The translations under genes and the position numbers were made by a program. Shown here one piece after another: positions 63,601 to 64,000 of a stretch of 64,000 nt of DNA (its first letter is position 1; each line of letters starts with the position of its first letter). The notes beneath the pieces were generated by a model. That model ran no database searches, was not told the DNA's origin, and worked only from the letters and a program-made list of their open reading frames with translations. Source of the stretch: Macrostomum hystrix. Its lineage: Eukaryota > Platyhelminthes > Macrostomidae. The stretch is from assembly GCA_950097015.1 (NCBI GenBank), contig CATNEN010000033.1, forward strand, positions 186,001 through 250,000, read 5' to 3'.

Positions 63601-64000
63601 CAGACACTCACGAATATCATCCGACAGCGAGATTGTCAGCGCTTCCAAACTGTAGCAGCCGCGCACCTCGTCCAGATCCTTAGCCGACCGAATAGTCGGC
63701 GAGCGCGGACAGTGCTTGCGGCACAGCTGGCTGGCCGTACAGTTTCGGCACACCGTACCGTTCTCCGACTCGAAGCCGGCGGGACAGTCGGACACGCAGG
63801 ACCGGCCGAGAATCAATCTGCCTAGCGCTTTGCACTCTGGCTCGGGAATGCACAGCCAGTTATCAAGCCCCAGGTAGGAAGCTGGGCAAGCATTTACGCA
63901 CTGGTCGTTTAGGCGGAAACGACGGCAGGCAACGCAGTTCCGGTCGGTTGGACCGTCGCAGCCGGCCAGACAGTTGGCATGGCAACAAGCGGTTGATGCG
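51612..64000 (-). CDS. Insulin/IGF-1 receptor-type tyrosine kinase (5' end beyond window)
   Basis: Exons: 64000-63612, 63107-62939, 62526-62176, 60858-60037, 58788-58627, 55142-54845, 54394-53670, 52917-52481 and 52114-51612 (stop). Phases are continuous. Domain order: furin-like Cys-rich (CCHANCLAGC..CVACRRF), L2 domain, FnIII-1 opening YLLGYHVYYRLVP, FnIII-2 with LEWKPPRRPNGNVTHYLVWG and a Cys cluster CPKCQC, insert region, FnIII-3, one TM helix (about 53920-53830), juxtamembrane NPEY (PTB-docking site), then kinase: LGNGSFGCV loop, VAVK lysine, HRDLAARN, DFGM, RWMAPESL. The C-tail is short, with polyQ. The receptor binds insulin-like peptides and signals to PI3K/Akt and Ras through IRS/Shc-type adaptors. 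Each ectodomain intron holds its own minisatellite. The L1 domain and signal peptide are outside the window. Confidence 0.95.
52955..53640. repeat. 18-bp and ~22-bp arrays in insulin receptor intron
   Basis: Positions 52960-53300 hold about 18 copies of gggtcaagctcacaaaat. Positions 53300-53640 hold gggtcaagcatgagtcgagttt-type units. The shared gggtcaagc suggests one array grew out of the other. It sits between the TM/juxtamembrane exon and the first kinase exon. Confidence 0.92.
54505..54805. repeat. 34-bp minisatellite in insulin receptor intron (shared family)
   Basis: About 9 copies of gagatagctaccagaatccc plus tgaggatctggggg, the same unit as 46190-46345 in CCDC186 intron 1. Confidence 0.94.
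55255..55700. repeat. Highly homogeneous 26-bp minisatellite
   Basis: About 17 copies of gaatctagtctaggtcactc plus ctagtt with essentially no variation after the first unit, so it is recently expanded or actively homogenised. It lies 5' of the exon ending at 55142 in the insulin receptor. Confidence 0.95.
55701..56885. other. Insulin receptor intron sequence with dispersed-repeat copy
   Basis: Positions 56012-56230 match split segments at 36290-36400 and 36856-36920. Within it, tcgtcaagatattcaacga (about 56090) and its near reverse complement tcgctgaatatcttgacga (about 56130) form a stem-loop. No exon is recognised. Confidence 0.6.
56890..57960. repeat. 1-kb polypurine array in insulin receptor intron
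   Basis: Units gggcagaggaagagagaa and ggaggaaaggggagagaaga mix in a higher-order pattern. The plus strand is almost pure purine for over 1 kb. Confidence 0.93.
58110..58255 (+). mobile_element. tRNA-like SINE head
   Basis: A-box-like GGACTAATGGTTAGAG and B-box-like CGGTCGAGACCC are about 30 nt apart, followed by an unrelated body. It lies in an insulin receptor intron, antisense. There is no hammerhead core. Confidence 0.5.
58835..59810. repeat. 42-bp C-rich minisatellite in insulin receptor intron
   Basis: About 22 copies of ggctctccgccatcgcctcg plus cccccagcccccgcatcttcat, with cag/cat and ctc/ccc variants. The 42-bp period leaves five of six frames open for 290-400 codons. On the gene strand it is intronic: donor gtaagg at 60036, acceptor cgcag at 58789. 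Confidence 0.95.
60895..62140. repeat. 43-46 bp minisatellite in insulin receptor intron
   Basis: About 28 copies of cagctggtctccgctgctac plus ctcctccctgatcctccgattctt, with 3-bp cct insertions in some units. The four last units share a cccattctt variant. Confidence 0.94.
62590..62930. repeat. 22-bp minisatellite in insulin receptor intron
   Basis: About 15 degenerate copies of acacgtgaacaggtgataat plus ta. On the gene strand it begins about 10-15 nt after the donor gtacct. Confidence 0.9.
63150..63595. repeat. 58-bp minisatellite in insulin receptor intron
   Basis: About 7 copies of a unit containing cgttacttcaggaatcaatc, gctattcttaatcgttacac and acgtatctcaagtacctc. Confidence 0.93.

Overview
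This is a eukaryotic (metazoan) nuclear window. The genes are split by GT-AG introns, coding exons are GC-richer than the AT-rich spacers, and the best-matched families are animal ones: insulin receptor, Aster/GRAMD1, CCDC186, TP53I11, LRRC74, EIF1AD and a rhodanese. Almost every long intron is filled by its own minisatellite. Several ATGs sit just downstream of a 3' splice-acceptor-like sequence, and one intron holds a tRNA-like SINE with a hammerhead ribozyme core. Together these suggest a free-living flatworm of the Macrostomum type. This is an inference, roughly 50-60% sure, with no species-diagnostic gene in view.

Layout. 1-3.9 kb (-): GRAMD1/Aster-like sterol transporter, 3' end outside the window. 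5.3-6.0 kb: foldback (MITE-like) transposon. 7.6-9.3 kb (+): single-exon coiled-coil protein I do not recognise. 10.3-11.4 kb (-): single-domain rhodanese. 12.6-20.2 kb (-): LRRC74-like leucine-rich-repeat gene with introns full of 18-24 bp arrays. 22.2-27.1 kb: a roughly 22-24 bp satellite split by a 5'-truncated Ty3/gypsy element with its 3' LTR. 27.3-35.8 kb (+): TP53I11-like four-helix membrane protein with two possible first exons. 36-38.5 kb: intergenic, with a composite array. 38.9-39.3 kb (-): EIF1AD. 39.4-42.6 kb: AT-rich, no gene seen. 42.7-47.4 kb (-): CCDC186-like golgin coiled coil. 47.6-50.3 kb: 2.7 kb 28-bp satellite with higher-order structure. 51.6-64.0 kb (-): insulin/IGF receptor tyrosine kinase, 5' end outside the window.

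The genes do not form an obvious functional cluster. Insulin receptor (growth signalling), CCDC186 (dense-core vesicle maturation) and GRAMD1 (ER-plasma membrane sterol transfer) are ordinary housekeeping or signalling genes that happen to be adjacent. The distinctive biology is in the non-coding part: intron-specific minisatellites that often start within a few to about 50 nt of the 5' splice site, array families shared between introns of different genes, and the antisense hammerhead SINE in the TP53I11 intron. Exon boundaries were assigned by hand from splice motifs, phase continuity and remembered family homology. They need RNA evidence.
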